From Sphingobacterium multivorum (GTDB lineage: Bacteria; Bacteroidota; Bacteroidia; Sphingobacteriales; Sphingobacteriaceae), in assembly GCF_039511225.1 (NCBI RefSeq), contig NZ_CP154261.1, forward strand, positions 992,001-1,056,000: DNA of 64,000 nt. The letters run 5' to 3'. The notes under the pieces are model-generated. The model was not told the DNA's origin and made no database searches. It saw only the letters and a program-made list of their open reading frames with translations. This document shows, piece after piece, positions 44,928 to 55,060 of the stretch. Positions within the stretch are counted from its first letter, which is position 1; each line of letters opens with the position of its first letter. Position numbers and translations under genes: made by a program.

Positions 44928-47333
44928 TTACTCATCTCTTAATTTTTCAACGGGATTAAAGCGGGTTGATCGAAATACAATAATGCCAACCAACAAACTC
45001 AGTAAACCAATCAACATACCTAGTGGTAGCAGGTAGATAAGTGCATTGATCTCTATACGGACGATGTAATTTTGTAGCCAGTATTGCATCAATAGATAAC
45101 TCAGTGGAACCGCTGTAAATGCTGCAAATAGGAATATTCCGTAGTACTCTTTTGAAAACAGCAACATTAAATGTGCTAGTGAAGCCCCAAGTACTTTACG
45201 AATGCCGACTTCTTTATTGCGCAGATGGATGGAAAGCGATATTAATCCGGTAAGTCCCAATACAACAATCAGCAGCGAAACAACAGTGGCAATCTGGGAA
45301 GCGCGATGCAACTGCAGCTCAGTTTCATATAGATTTTTGATGCGTTCATCCATAAATTGATATTCGAATGGTGCATCAGGCAGCAGTGTTTTCCATTTTT
45401 TTTCGAGCTGTTGTACTGCATTGGAAAGAGGTCCCTGCTTCAATCGAATGCTAAGGTATCGGTATTGAAGGCTCTCATGTACATCCATCCAGATAATAGG
45501 CGGAGATGCCTGATGCAGTGAGTTGGCTACAAAATTCTCAGCAACGCCCACAATAGTCATTTTGTAATTAGGATCATTTATTGCTATTTGCTGACCAATT
45601 GCATGCTCGGCATTTTTAAAGCCAAAATCATCCATAGCCTTCTTGTTGATGACAACTGGTCTATTATCCGTATTAGTTGCATAGTGTTTAGGAAGAAAAG
45701 TTCCCGCAATTAGTGGTATCTCGTAGGTTTCCAAAAAGTGACTATCACTTGTAATCCGTTGTACCTGGATTTCTTTGTCGTCTGTCGTCCCGAATGCAGG
45801 CTGCATATTGGACCCCAGCAATCCAGGAGTTTCATAAGATAAGCTTACTGATTTTACTTCTGGTTGTTGGCTGAGTTCCTGTTGTAAAGTCTCCATTTTG
45901 CGAACACCATTTTCGGACCAATCCCTAGGTACCTGAACGGTTAATAAGTAGTCTTTGTTGTACCCTAGATTGCTATGGAGAAATAGATCCACCTGTTTGG
46001 AAATAATTAGTGTGCAGACAAGCAGGAGCAAGGCTACTCCAAATTGAAAAAACAAAAGAATTTTTCGCACCAGTTGTTTGCCCCCCAGCGTCGAAAACTG
46101 ACTTTTGACTGCCGGAAGTATCGCGACATTGGAAAGTTTAATGGCTGGATAGAGCCCGGCTAGTAGTCCAATGAACAACGTCATTATAACCAGTAAACCA
46201 AAAAAGTAAATAGGCAATTCCACCAACGAGGGTAGCTTGCGCATCAAGACATGTTCGAAGATTGGACTTGTGATGAAATAAATTGGAAGACTGATCAATG
46301 CTGCTATGGCCACAATCAGGATATATTCGGTCATCAGTTGCCTAATAAGCTGCATTCGAGATGATCCCATCATCTTGCGAACACCGATTTCCTTTAATCG
46401 CGTAATGTGCTGAGCGATACTAAAATTGATGAAATTGATAATGGCCATGATCAAGATGAAAACAGCTGTCCAAATTAATGTCTGTATCATTTTGCGGACG
46501 GCCCCTTGATTGTCATCCAAATAATAGGTTTTCAGTGGTTTTAGACTAGGGCTGTATTGACTGGAAAATTCCTTATCGGTATTCTTTCTTACCAGCGTTT
46601 CGATGGCAGCATCTACACGCTCCACGCTTACACCTGGTTTCAATTCGATATAACCGGCAATATAAGGGTTATCCCAATTGTCTATCGATCGGCCAAAGAA
46701 TTGCTCGTTGATGATCGGTAAAAATATGTCGGCATGCATATTCTTTGTGAGATCCATAATGGCGTTTTGGACATCAGATTTGATGATTGCTGTAATTTCA
46801 AAATCATGTTTTTCACCCTTGAAATTTTTTATTTGTAGCGATTTGCCAAGTACATCCACATGCCCGAAATATTTTATGGCTGCTTTGTCGCTGATGACTA
46901 CTGAAAAGGGATTATTCAAAGCGGTATTGGCATTGCCTGCTAAAATCTGGAATCCGAACATCGTCAATAGACTAGGATCGCCAAGAGACATTCCTTCTTC
47001 ATGTATTGTTGCTCCGTTCGCTACGATACCGGTCAATCCGTCAATCCGATAATAATTAGAGACGAGGTCGGGATACTCCTCCTGTAAGGCTTTGGGGAGT
47101 GCCCCTATTGTGGTTAAGTTAATACCAAATCCTTCTTTCTTATAGTTGCTTTGCAACAAAAATTGCCGATCAATATTTTTGATATTGCTATTCACTTGAT
47201 GTACATCCCATACATAAGCGCTTACAAGTAATAGAAAAGTAATACCGCAGGTCAATCCAATTAGATTGATCAGATTTTGTACTTTTTTCTTTCCGATATT
47301 TCGCCAGGCAATCTTGAAGTTTGTAAAGTTCAT
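44928..47333 (-). CDS. FtsX/MacB-type ABC permease, array member 4
   Basis: 801 residues with the double MacB layout. The start is MNFTNFKIAWRNIGKKKVQN. The first FtsX block is INFINFSIAQHITRLKEIGV followed by RKMMGSS; the second is SIHLRNKEVGIRKVLGASLA. The C-terminus is FNPVEKLRDE, one of three tails that deviate from SLRDE. It is a single-gene unit behind cassette C. The LKEIGVRKMMGS wording and the last membrane segments set it apart from permeases 2 and 3. Confidence 0.93.
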   Translation of the reverse strand: MNFTNFKIAWRNIGKKKVQNLINLIGLTCGITFLLLVSAYVWDVHQVNSNIKNIDRQFLLQSNYKKEGFGINLTTIGALPKALQEEYPDLVSNYYRIDGLTGIVANGATIHEEGMSLGDPSLLTMFGFQILAGNANTALNNPFSVVISDKAAIKYFGHVDVLGKSLQIKNFKGEKHDFEITAIIKSDVQNAIMDLTKNMHADIFLPIINEQFFGRSIDNWDNPYIAGYIELKPGVSVERVDAAIETLVRKNTDKEFSSQYSPSLKPLKTYYLDDNQGAVRKMIQTLIWTAVFILIMAIINFINFSIAQHITRLKEIGVRKMMGSSRMQLIRQLMTEYILIVAIAALISLPIYFITSPIFEHVLMRKLPSLVELPIYFFGLLVIMTLFIGLLAGLYPAIKLSNVAILPAVKSQFSTLGGKQLVRKILLFFQFGVALLLLVCTLIISKQVDLFLHSNLGYNKDYLLTVQVPRDWSENGVRKMETLQQELSQQPEVKSVSLSYETPGLLGSNMQPAFGTTDDKEIQVQRITSDSHFLETYEIPLIAGTFLPKHYATNTDNRPVVINKKAMDDFGFKNAEHAIGQQIAINDPNYKMTIVGVAENFVANSLHQASPPIIWMDVHESLQYRYLSIRLKQGPLSNAVQQLEKKWKTLLPDAPFEYQFMDERIKNLYETELQLHRASQIATVVSLLIVVLGLTGLISLSIHLRNKEVGIRKVLGASLAHLMLLFSKEYYGIFLFAAFTAVPLSYLLMQYWLQNYIVRIEINALIYLLPLGMLIGLLSLLVGIIVFRSTRFNPVEKLRDE

Positions 47334-47403
47334 TGTCTTATAATATGAATTTATTTTGGTCGTGGAGCTGCTGATAGCTTGTGCTCTACTAGGAAATTAA
47401 AAA

Positions 47404-47419
47404 TACAAATGTTTGGCCA
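47404..47419 (-). promoter_or_regulatory. sigma-54 promoter, cassette C
   Basis: On the reverse strand TGGCCAAACATTTGTA: TGGC and TTG at exact -24/-12 spacing, 70 bp before the permease 4 start codon. Confidence 0.7.
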
Positions 47420-47472
47420 AGTAATTATCCTGTTGATCATTAACGGATTGTCTTCCTGATTCTTTTACTCGC

Positions 47473-47510
47473 TGTTCGATATCGGACAGTGCTTTGTCCA
47501 TAGCTGAACA
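47473..47510. promoter_or_regulatory. double-dyad activator site (UAS), cassette C
   Basis: First dyad TGTTCGATATCGGACA (47473-47488), second TGTCCATAGCTGAACA (47495-47510), centres 22 bp apart, 53 bp upstream of the -24 element. Confidence 0.7.
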
Positions 47511-47523
47511 GACGAGTCTATTT

Positions 47524-49929
47524 TTATTCATCACGTAGACTGTCAACAGGTTTTGTTAGGGCGGCACGTATCGCTTGTGAACTTACCGTAATTAAAGCAA
47601 TAAAAACGGCTAGCGCACCTGCTAGTACAAACATCCACCATTGCATCTCAATTCGGTACGCAAAATTTTCTAACCATTTGTGCATCATCCACCAAGCTAG
47701 GGGAGAAGAAATGATAATGGCAATTAGAACGAGTTTGACGAACTCCGTGGAAAGCATGCGTGTGATGTCGGGAACTGTAGCTCCAACAACTTTTCGGATC
47801 CCTATTTCCTTTTTGCGTTGATTGGCGGTAAAAATAGCCAAGCCAAATAAACCGAGGCAAGCCACAAAAATAGTCAGCCCGGCAAAGATGCTCAGTAATT
47901 TACCCGTTTTCACTTCTGCTTGGTAGGTTTGTGCGTATCGCTCATCCAGAAAGGAATAGCTAAATGGAATGTCTGTTGGAAAGGAACGATAGAGAGACGC
48001 TAATTTTTGAATGAGCTTCTCCATATCGGTTGTTTGTGTTTTAAGAATCAAACTGCCGGCTTGATCGCTAAGAACCATAACAAGCGGAGAGATCTGCTCA
48101 TGCAAAGAGCGAAAATGAAAATCCTTAACGACACCAATAACACGATAGCTTTTGTTGTCTTTATTGGTTAATATTTTACCAATGCTATGATTGTTCCAAC
48201 CAAGATCTTTTGCTGCGGTTTCATTAATGATGACAGAAAGGCTATCATTACCAAATGTTTTTGCGAAATTCCGTCCTTCTTTAAGTTGCATACCCATAAC
48301 AGGAATATATTCTTCATCAACATCGTAACGAATTGTTTTGACCCATTGATCAGTATTGCCATCTGGATAGATGAAAAAATTGTTGTTGTTGCTTTCTCCA
48401 GCAGGAAGATAGGACGAATGAGAGACATGCTTGATCCTGCTATCTTGCATCAATAAATTATAATATGTCTTTTCGTTTTTTCCCAAAGGCCAGCTCGGTA
48501 TAATAAGGACATTATCCTTGTTATATCCAAGTTTAATATGACGCATATAATCCAGCTGCTGAACAACGACCACGGTTCCAAAGATAAGCCCGACGGAAAT
48601 GATGAATTGAAATACAACAAGTCCGCTGCGTAAATTAAAGCCTTTAGTCGAGCGGCTTATTTTCCCTTTTAATACACGGAGCGGATTAAATGAGGATAGA
48701 TATAAGGCGGGATAGCTACTGGAAAATAGACCGACAATTAGACCAAAACTGAGTAGGATGGGGATGATTTTAGATATTTCAAGTTTTTGAATATCAATCT
48801 CTTTTCCGGAAATCTGATTAAATAGGGGGAGGGCAAGTAAAACAATTCCCAAAGCTATTCCCAAGGCAATATAAGTCAGGAGGACACCCTCTAGTATAAA
48901 TTGTCGCATCAGGTTTTGCTTGTCAGCACCCAGTACTTTTCGTACCCCTACTTCCTTAAATCGCTTAAAACCACTGGCTGTAGATAAATTCATAAAATTA
49001 ATGGTGGCTATCAATAGCATAAAAAGTGCAATAGCGCTGAAGATGTAAACGTACCGTATATCCCCAGGGGCGCTGAGGTCATAGTTGAAATTCGAATGTA
49101 GATGGATATCTGTGAGCGGTTGTAGATAAAGACCGATCTTATTTCCCGTTTTTTTGAATTGTTGGTAACTCATACCAAAACCGGCCATAAATTGTGTGGC
49201 AACATGTTTGTCGAATAGGGTGGCTAAGTTTTTTTCGAGTTTTTCACGTGACGCATTTTTTGAAAGAAGCGCATACGTATAGTATTCGGAGGTCATCCAT
49301 GAATCTGAACGTGAATCTTCCAGTGCATCCAAAGAGGTAAATACATCAAAATGAAAATGGGAGTTTTGAGGAACATCTTTAATTACGCCAGTGATTTTGA
49401 GAATATTTGTATTGTCTTTGATGATGAGGTCTCGACCGACAACATCGTTTGTGCCGAAGTATTTTAAGGCGGTGGATTCGGATATCACTGCAGAATTAGG
49501 GGAAGAAATAGCTGTAGACAAATTCCCTTTAATAAAAGGGAGCGTGAAAATTTTGAAGAAGGAAGCATCCACGAAAGCCATTTTTTCTTCGTGGAAAACT
49601 TTATTATTGACGACAAATAGAGGCGATCCACCCATTCTTAATCGCGCTGTTTCCTGCACTTCGGGTAGCTCTGACTTCATCGTCGAAGCTACAGGTGGCA
49701 TTACATGTGCCTCATTGATCGTTCCTCCCTTTACAGTTCCTCTGAAAACAACACGTACAATACGGTCTGCATGCTCATTATAACGATCAAAGCTAAATTC
49801 ATCGGTCACATATAAGCTGATCAGAAGGCAGGTTGCAATGCCCATGGCCAGCCCAACGATGTTGATAAACGATGTAGAGAAATTGCGGGTTAAATTTCTC
49901 CATGCTATTTTTAAATTATTCTTGATCAT
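47524..49929 (-). CDS. FtsX/MacB-type ABC permease, array member 5
   Basis: 801 residues. The start is MIKNNLKIAWRNLTRNFSTS. The first periplasmic domain has GDIRYVYIFSAIALFML leading into FtsX block 1 (NFMNLSTASGFKRFKEVGVR, KVLGADK). Block 2 is LAIFTANQRKKEIGIRKVVG. The C-terminus is TKPVDSLRDE. It is last of three genes in the cassette D unit, 32 bp after permease 6. Its stop codon is 13 bp from the cassette C dyads, so the end of one unit and the control site of the next almost touch. Confidence 0.93.
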   Translation of the reverse strand: MIKNNLKIAWRNLTRNFSTSFINIVGLAMGIATCLLISLYVTDEFSFDRYNEHADRIVRVVFRGTVKGGTINEAHVMPPVASTMKSELPEVQETARLRMGGSPLFVVNNKVFHEEKMAFVDASFFKIFTLPFIKGNLSTAISSPNSAVISESTALKYFGTNDVVGRDLIIKDNTNILKITGVIKDVPQNSHFHFDVFTSLDALEDSRSDSWMTSEYYTYALLSKNASREKLEKNLATLFDKHVATQFMAGFGMSYQQFKKTGNKIGLYLQPLTDIHLHSNFNYDLSAPGDIRYVYIFSAIALFMLLIATINFMNLSTASGFKRFKEVGVRKVLGADKQNLMRQFILEGVLLTYIALGIALGIVLLALPLFNQISGKEIDIQKLEISKIIPILLSFGLIVGLFSSSYPALYLSSFNPLRVLKGKISRSTKGFNLRSGLVVFQFIISVGLIFGTVVVVQQLDYMRHIKLGYNKDNVLIIPSWPLGKNEKTYYNLLMQDSRIKHVSHSSYLPAGESNNNNFFIYPDGNTDQWVKTIRYDVDEEYIPVMGMQLKEGRNFAKTFGNDSLSVIINETAAKDLGWNNHSIGKILTNKDNKSYRVIGVVKDFHFRSLHEQISPLVMVLSDQAGSLILKTQTTDMEKLIQKLASLYRSFPTDIPFSYSFLDERYAQTYQAEVKTGKLLSIFAGLTIFVACLGLFGLAIFTANQRKKEIGIRKVVGATVPDITRMLSTEFVKLVLIAIIISSPLAWWMMHKWLENFAYRIEMQWWMFVLAGALAVFIALITVSSQAIRAALTKPVDSLRDE

Positions 49930-49961
49930 ATTGAGGCCTCTTAATGATTTGAAAATATAGT

Positions 49962-52355
49962 CTACTCATCACGTAAGCTATCGACAGGATTACCCAGTGC
50001 GGCCTTAATTGCTTGATAACTTATCGTGGCCATACTGATCAGAATAGCCAATAATCCTGCAATGACAAAGTAATACCACTGTATCTCAATTCGATAACTG
50101 TAATCTTGTAACCATTTATCCATGGCCCACCAAGCAATGGGTGTTGCGATAAAAATTGCGACCACCACGAGTTTGATAAAATCGACCGAAAGTAAAGAAG
50201 TTACTTGGGTGACACTTGCTCCAAGAACTTTGCGGACAGCAATTTCTTTCATGCGCGTTTCGGCCATATAGGCGATTAATGCCAATAAACCAAGGCAGGA
50301 AATAAAGATCGTCAATCCTGCAAAGATCATGGCTAGCGTACCTATAGCTTTTGTCTCTTTAAATTTTTCTTCGTAAGTCTTGTCTATGAATTGATATTCA
50401 AATGGATAGTCTGGGTTGAACTTTTTAAAGATGGACTCAATCGTTTTTAAGTTGTCTCCGATGTCATTGTTTGTATTTAAACGATAATGGATCGTTGTAA
50501 ACCAGGCTTGCGGCCCCAATATCACCATGGGTTTATTATCTCCAAATGGCGATCCCATAATGAAATCTTTGACCACCCCAACTACGGTCCATTTTGTTCC
50601 ATCACCATCCACAATGCTATTGACCGGGTTTTTGAGGTGCAAACTTTTTACCGCGGATTCATTTAAAATCAAAGCAGTACTGTCTGTCGCAAACTTGTAA
50701 ATATCGATATCCCGCCCCTGTATAAGAGTTAGGCCTAGATTTTTTACGGCATCTGCATCGGTACTAAAACGGTTATAGGAAATGCGTTTGTCCTGTTCCG
50801 TTGGTGTCCCAGACGTAAATCCCCAGCCATTGCTATAGAAATCGGTTACTGGCGACATATTTTTTGATACAGAAACAACTGCGTTGCTGGCTAGTAATTC
50901 GTCGCGTAAAATTTTATAATTCTTTTCTAAGTCACCTTTGATACTGCTATAAAGCAACCCATTTTCATTATAACCACGGTCGCGCTGTTTAGTGTACTGG
51001 ATTTGTTTGGCGACAATGACCGTTGCGATAATCAATATAATCGCGAGACTGAATTGAATGACCACTAAGATGGAGCGAATACTAAGACCCCTCGTTTTAG
51101 AAACGAATTTCCCCTTCAACGTTTTGATAGGTTGAAAGGAAGAAAGGAAAAAGGCGGGATAGGTACCGGCTAATATACCTGTAAATAAAGCAAAGCCAAT
51201 TAAAAATAGCCAGGTTGGTAAGTTTAATAACGATAGGCTAAGCTGTTTTCCGACAAGCTCGTTAAAGAATGGCAGGACAATAAAAACAAGTATCGTCGCG
51301 AGTACCATGCCGATTAGGCTGATCAATATGCTTTCAACGAGGAACTGCGCCATTAGGCTTGTCTTATTTGCCCCAATTACTTTGCGGACACCGACTTCTT
51401 TCGCACGGCGTTCGGAACGTGCCGTACTCAAATTCATAAAATTGATGCTTGCCACTAATAAAATAAATACACCAATCCAAGCAAATAGCTTGACGATATC
51501 GATACGTCCGGACGTATAATTTCCTCCTTTTCCGCTATTGTAAAGAAACGAATCGGGATAGGGAAAAGCAAAGATCTCACCCGTATTTCTAGCCGATTGG
51601 TAACCGGCAGCCTTATTACTTGCATTGATATGATCTCTCAGATAGGTTCTGATTTTGCTGTTAAACGCGGTAAGTGAGACACTTTTTTTTAGGAGCACAT
51701 AGGTGGTTAATGAATTATTGCTCCAGTTATCATCCACGTAACCAATTATTTTTGCATATTCAAATGGTAGGAGAATATCAAATTTGAAACTTGAATTACT
51801 CGGAAGGTCTTTAAGTACCGCCTGTACGGAGACCTGATTAACAGAGTCTATCCGAACTGATTTTCCAATAGGATCTTCGCTGCCAAATAAAGCCTTGGCA
51901 TAGCTTTCTGTGAGAACAAGGCCTTTAGGGTTATCAAATTTAATATTCTGTTCTCCTTTCACAAAAGGCAAAGAAAACATCTTGAAAAAACCGGGATCGA
52001 TGAAAACAGTATTTGCGATCAGTTTTTTATCCTTGAATGTCGTTAGAAATTGGCCGCTCTCATTATATCTGGTAAAAGTTTCTATATCTGGAAAATCGGC
52101 GGACAAGGAGGGACCTAATATTTTAGGAGTGAAGGCCCAAGCTGATTTATCGCCCTGAAATTCGTCTCGATTACTCAATACATGCAGGCGATCACCCTTT
52201 TCATGAAAGCGGTCCATGGTTAACATGTTTTGCAACCAAAGTGCTATAAGTAATGCTCCGGCCATACCGATCGCCAATCCGATGATGTTAATCAAAGAGA
52301 AGGATTTGTTTTTCATCAGGTTGCGCCATGCTATTTTGATATAATTTTTAAGCAT
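49962..52355 (-). CDS. FtsX/MacB-type ABC permease, array member 6
   Basis: 797 residues. The start is MLKNYIKIAWRNLMKNKSFS. FtsX block 1 is NFMNLSTARSERRAKEVGVR, block 2 is YMAETRMKEIAVRKVLGASV, and the tail is GNPVDSLRDE. The first periplasmic part carries DEFQGDKSAWAF and the second GTKWTVVGVVKDF, a motif shared with its neighbours. It is the middle gene of the cassette D unit, 99 bp after permease 7. That gap holds no sigma-54 or dyad motif. Confidence 0.93.
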   Translation of the reverse strand: MLKNYIKIAWRNLMKNKSFSLINIIGLAIGMAGALLIALWLQNMLTMDRFHEKGDRLHVLSNRDEFQGDKSAWAFTPKILGPSLSADFPDIETFTRYNESGQFLTTFKDKKLIANTVFIDPGFFKMFSLPFVKGEQNIKFDNPKGLVLTESYAKALFGSEDPIGKSVRIDSVNQVSVQAVLKDLPSNSSFKFDILLPFEYAKIIGYVDDNWSNNSLTTYVLLKKSVSLTAFNSKIRTYLRDHINASNKAAGYQSARNTGEIFAFPYPDSFLYNSGKGGNYTSGRIDIVKLFAWIGVFILLVASINFMNLSTARSERRAKEVGVRKVIGANKTSLMAQFLVESILISLIGMVLATILVFIVLPFFNELVGKQLSLSLLNLPTWLFLIGFALFTGILAGTYPAFFLSSFQPIKTLKGKFVSKTRGLSIRSILVVIQFSLAIILIIATVIVAKQIQYTKQRDRGYNENGLLYSSIKGDLEKNYKILRDELLASNAVVSVSKNMSPVTDFYSNGWGFTSGTPTEQDKRISYNRFSTDADAVKNLGLTLIQGRDIDIYKFATDSTALILNESAVKSLHLKNPVNSIVDGDGTKWTVVGVVKDFIMGSPFGDNKPMVILGPQAWFTTIHYRLNTNNDIGDNLKTIESIFKKFNPDYPFEYQFIDKTYEEKFKETKAIGTLAMIFAGLTIFISCLGLLALIAYMAETRMKEIAVRKVLGASVTQVTSLLSVDFIKLVVVAIFIATPIAWWAMDKWLQDYSYRIEIQWYYFVIAGLLAILISMATISYQAIKAALGNPVDSLRDE

Positions 52356-52454
52356 ATTTGTCGTATTGGTTATTGCTAAATAGAAAAAACTTGAATTTTA
52401 AAGGTCCAGCTTGTTATTTATCAGGTGTCTTTATTTTAATAGCTACTAAAACAA

Positions 52455-54845
52455 TTACTCATCTCTTAAACTATCAACCGGGTTTAGAATCGCAGCTTTT
52501 ATGGTTTGAAAACTAATGGTGATAAATGATACCAATAATGCACTTATCGCCGCCACAATAAATACCCACCAGTCTAGCGTGATGTGGTAAGCAAAATTCT
52601 CTACCCAGCGGTGCATGGCATACCAGCCTAAGGGTACACTGATCAATACGGCACACAGGACGAGGGCCATAAAGTCAATACTCAATATGTTGACAATCTT
52701 GATCGTTGAAGCACCTAATACTTTACGGATACCGATCTCTTTGAAGCGTTGTTGTACAGCGTAAGCTGATAGGGCAAAAAGGCCCATACAAGCGATAGCA
52801 ATTGTAATGATGGAAAATAACTGCATTACCCGTGTTGTTTGCTGATCTTTGAGATATAATTTGTTATAGTCGTCATTGAGAAAATGATATTCAAAGCTGT
52901 TTTTTGAATCAATATCTTTGATGACAGCTCTTATCTGCGCAAGCGCATCTTTTATTGGCGCTGTTGGATTGAGTCGGATGAAAATATTGCCGAAATAGTC
53001 ATATTCAGGAAAAAGTACAATTGGTTTGACTTCGTTATGTAATGACGCAAAGTTAAAACTCGCAACGACTTGTTTGATGTTGCCCTTACGCCCATTCAAG
53101 TTGATTTTCTTCCCAATAGCCTGTTCAGGAGTAAAACCCATGGCGGATGCAGCAAGTGTATTCACTACAAAACCATATTCTGGTGAAATAGTGTCTTGCG
53201 CGCGCAAAATGTCCGCGTCTGACAACGGTGCACCGGCAACAGATGGAATATGAAAAACGGATACGAAATCTTTTTCAATCGGAATTGCAGTGACATTCAT
53301 ATCAAAATCATTGGGTTGGCCTTCTACTTCACTGATGCTGTAGCCACCTTGGATATTGACGGGATTGTCATACGAAGCGGTAACCCCCTGGACACTGTTG
53401 AGCTGCATTAATTTTTCTTTTAATAGCTGTCTTTCTTTATCTTGCCATCCTCGGCCATCAATGACCAGCATATCAGAGCGATCCAATCCGGTGTTCTTAG
53501 ATTGGATAAAATCCATCTGTCTACTCGCAAATAAGGTACAGATAATAAAAAATATAGAGATACTGAATTGAAAAGTAACGAGCACCTTGCTTAAAGATAG
53601 GCCACCTAGTTTTTCAGTTAATTTTCGCTTGAAAATAGAAATCGGTTTTGAACTGGCAATTGAATAGGCTGGCCAGCCACCTGACAGAAGCGTCAGCAAG
53701 GCTATGAAAACAATTAAAATTATATAAAACCGAGGGTCTGTCCATACGGTTAATTTCATTTCGGCGCCCATAAATGAACTGAATACGGGCAACAAGAGTA
53801 CTGTAGTCAGAAGGCTAAACGCAACAGCTAGAAAAACCATAAGGCTACATTCAAAAAAGAACTGAAAGAATATCGTTTTCTTTGCAGCACCCAAAACTTT
53901 CTTGACACCGATTTCTTTCTTGCGTTCAAGCGCATGTGCTAAGACCAAATTTGTAAAATTGACGCAGGTTAAAATAATAAGCGCAGCACCTAATGCCAAT
54001 AAAATATAGATATAAGTAATGTTTCCCGTACCTGCTGCTTTGGAGTGAAGATGGATATCGGTCAGCTTTTCCAGGACGAATTGAAATTGATAGCCTTGTT
54101 TTGTTGCTTCGGCGAATTTTGATTTTGTCATTTGGTCCAATTTCTGTTGGATCGAACCGAACTGATCTTTGTTTTTTAGGAGTGCTATGGTTATATCATT
54201 TGCAGATGACCAAGCCATTTCTTTGTAGCGTTCTAATCCTTTGTTGGAAAGGAGCGCAGAGAAGTTCAACTGTGTATTTGTGGGCAAGTCTGCGATGATA
54301 CCTGTGATTTTCCAGCTGACTTTGTCAATAGATAGTGTCTGACCGATGGCCGACTGATTGGGGAAATATTTCGCTGCGAGTTTTTTTGTTAAGACAATCT
54401 GATTTGGTTCTGCTAAGGCTGATCGTGAATCACCTTCGAGAAAGGTATAACCTAAAGTTTTAAAAACATTCTGGTCAGCATAAAGTAGGCCTTTTTCAGT
54501 TATTAGTGCCTCTTTGGATTCTATTTTGCCGCCTTTGGAATAGCTGTAGAATCTGGTTGCTTGTTCTACATCCGGAAATTCAGCCTGCAACGTAGGAGCT
54601 AAGCCTGTTGGTGTTACGGCAGAATTTACTTCTTCCGTGCTGTTGGGTGCTTTATAGGTGAGGCTAATATAAGCCAGGCGGTCCGCATTGGGAAGGAAAC
54701 GCTCATAACTGGATTCATGATAGATGTACGCTGCCAACAATAGGAAACATGTTATTCCGATGCTGAGGCCAAACATATTTAAAAGAGAAAATCCTTTGTT
54801 TTTTCTGATATTCCGCCAAGCAATTTTAAAATAGTTCTTTAACAT
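52455..54845 (-). CDS. FtsX/MacB-type ABC permease, array member 7
   Basis: 796 residues from the ATG at 54845 (MLKNYFKIAWRNIRKNKGFS). An in-frame ATG at 54857 adds MLIT only; the shorter start matches the other members. FtsX block 1 is FTNLVLAHALERKKEIGVKK followed by VLGAAKK; block 2 is YAVQQRFKEIGIRKVLGAST; the tail is LNPVDSLRDE. It is first in the cassette D unit (permeases 7, 6, 5). Confidence 0.93.
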   Translation of the reverse strand: MLKNYFKIAWRNIRKNKGFSLLNMFGLSIGITCFLLLAAYIYHESSYERFLPNADRLAYISLTYKAPNSTEEVNSAVTPTGLAPTLQAEFPDVEQATRFYSYSKGGKIESKEALITEKGLLYADQNVFKTLGYTFLEGDSRSALAEPNQIVLTKKLAAKYFPNQSAIGQTLSIDKVSWKITGIIADLPTNTQLNFSALLSNKGLERYKEMAWSSANDITIALLKNKDQFGSIQQKLDQMTKSKFAEATKQGYQFQFVLEKLTDIHLHSKAAGTGNITYIYILLALGAALIILTCVNFTNLVLAHALERKKEIGVKKVLGAAKKTIFFQFFFECSLMVFLAVAFSLLTTVLLLPVFSSFMGAEMKLTVWTDPRFYIILIVFIALLTLLSGGWPAYSIASSKPISIFKRKLTEKLGGLSLSKVLVTFQFSISIFFIICTLFASRQMDFIQSKNTGLDRSDMLVIDGRGWQDKERQLLKEKLMQLNSVQGVTASYDNPVNIQGGYSISEVEGQPNDFDMNVTAIPIEKDFVSVFHIPSVAGAPLSDADILRAQDTISPEYGFVVNTLAASAMGFTPEQAIGKKINLNGRKGNIKQVVASFNFASLHNEVKPIVLFPEYDYFGNIFIRLNPTAPIKDALAQIRAVIKDIDSKNSFEYHFLNDDYNKLYLKDQQTTRVMQLFSIITIAIACMGLFALSAYAVQQRFKEIGIRKVLGASTIKIVNILSIDFMALVLCAVLISVPLGWYAMHRWVENFAYHITLDWWVFIVAAISALLVSFITISFQTIKAAILNPVDSLRDE

Positions 54846-54943
54846 GGTTATGAGCATTTATACTGTTAATTAGGCTATATTCTTGTCACTTAGCTCGCTT
54901 TAGTAGAACGCTTCGTTATTCGAAAAATAGCAAAGCCAAGTAG

Positions 54944-54959
54944 TTCAATTCGTTTGCCA
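54944..54959 (-). promoter_or_regulatory. sigma-54 promoter, cassette D
   Basis: On the reverse strand TGGCAAACGAATTGAA: TGGCA and TTG at exact -24/-12 spacing. It lies 98 bp before the permease 7 start. Confidence 0.73.
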
Positions 54960-55014
54960 TAAATATAATGTATTGATTTTTAGGTTTTTGTTGTGTTTTT
55001 ATAGCGGTTTTAAA

Positions 55015-55052
55015 TGTTCGGAAACGGACAGTATAGTGTCCGTCCCCGAACA
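55015..55052. promoter_or_regulatory. double-dyad activator site (UAS), cassette D
   Basis: First dyad TGTTCGGAAACGGACA (55015-55030), second TGTCCGTCCCCGAACA (55037-55052), centres 22 bp apart, 55 bp upstream of the -24 element. The two dyads are also near inverted copies of each other. It ends 8 bp from the stop of permease 8. Confidence 0.75.
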
Positions 55053-55060
55053 AATTGGTA

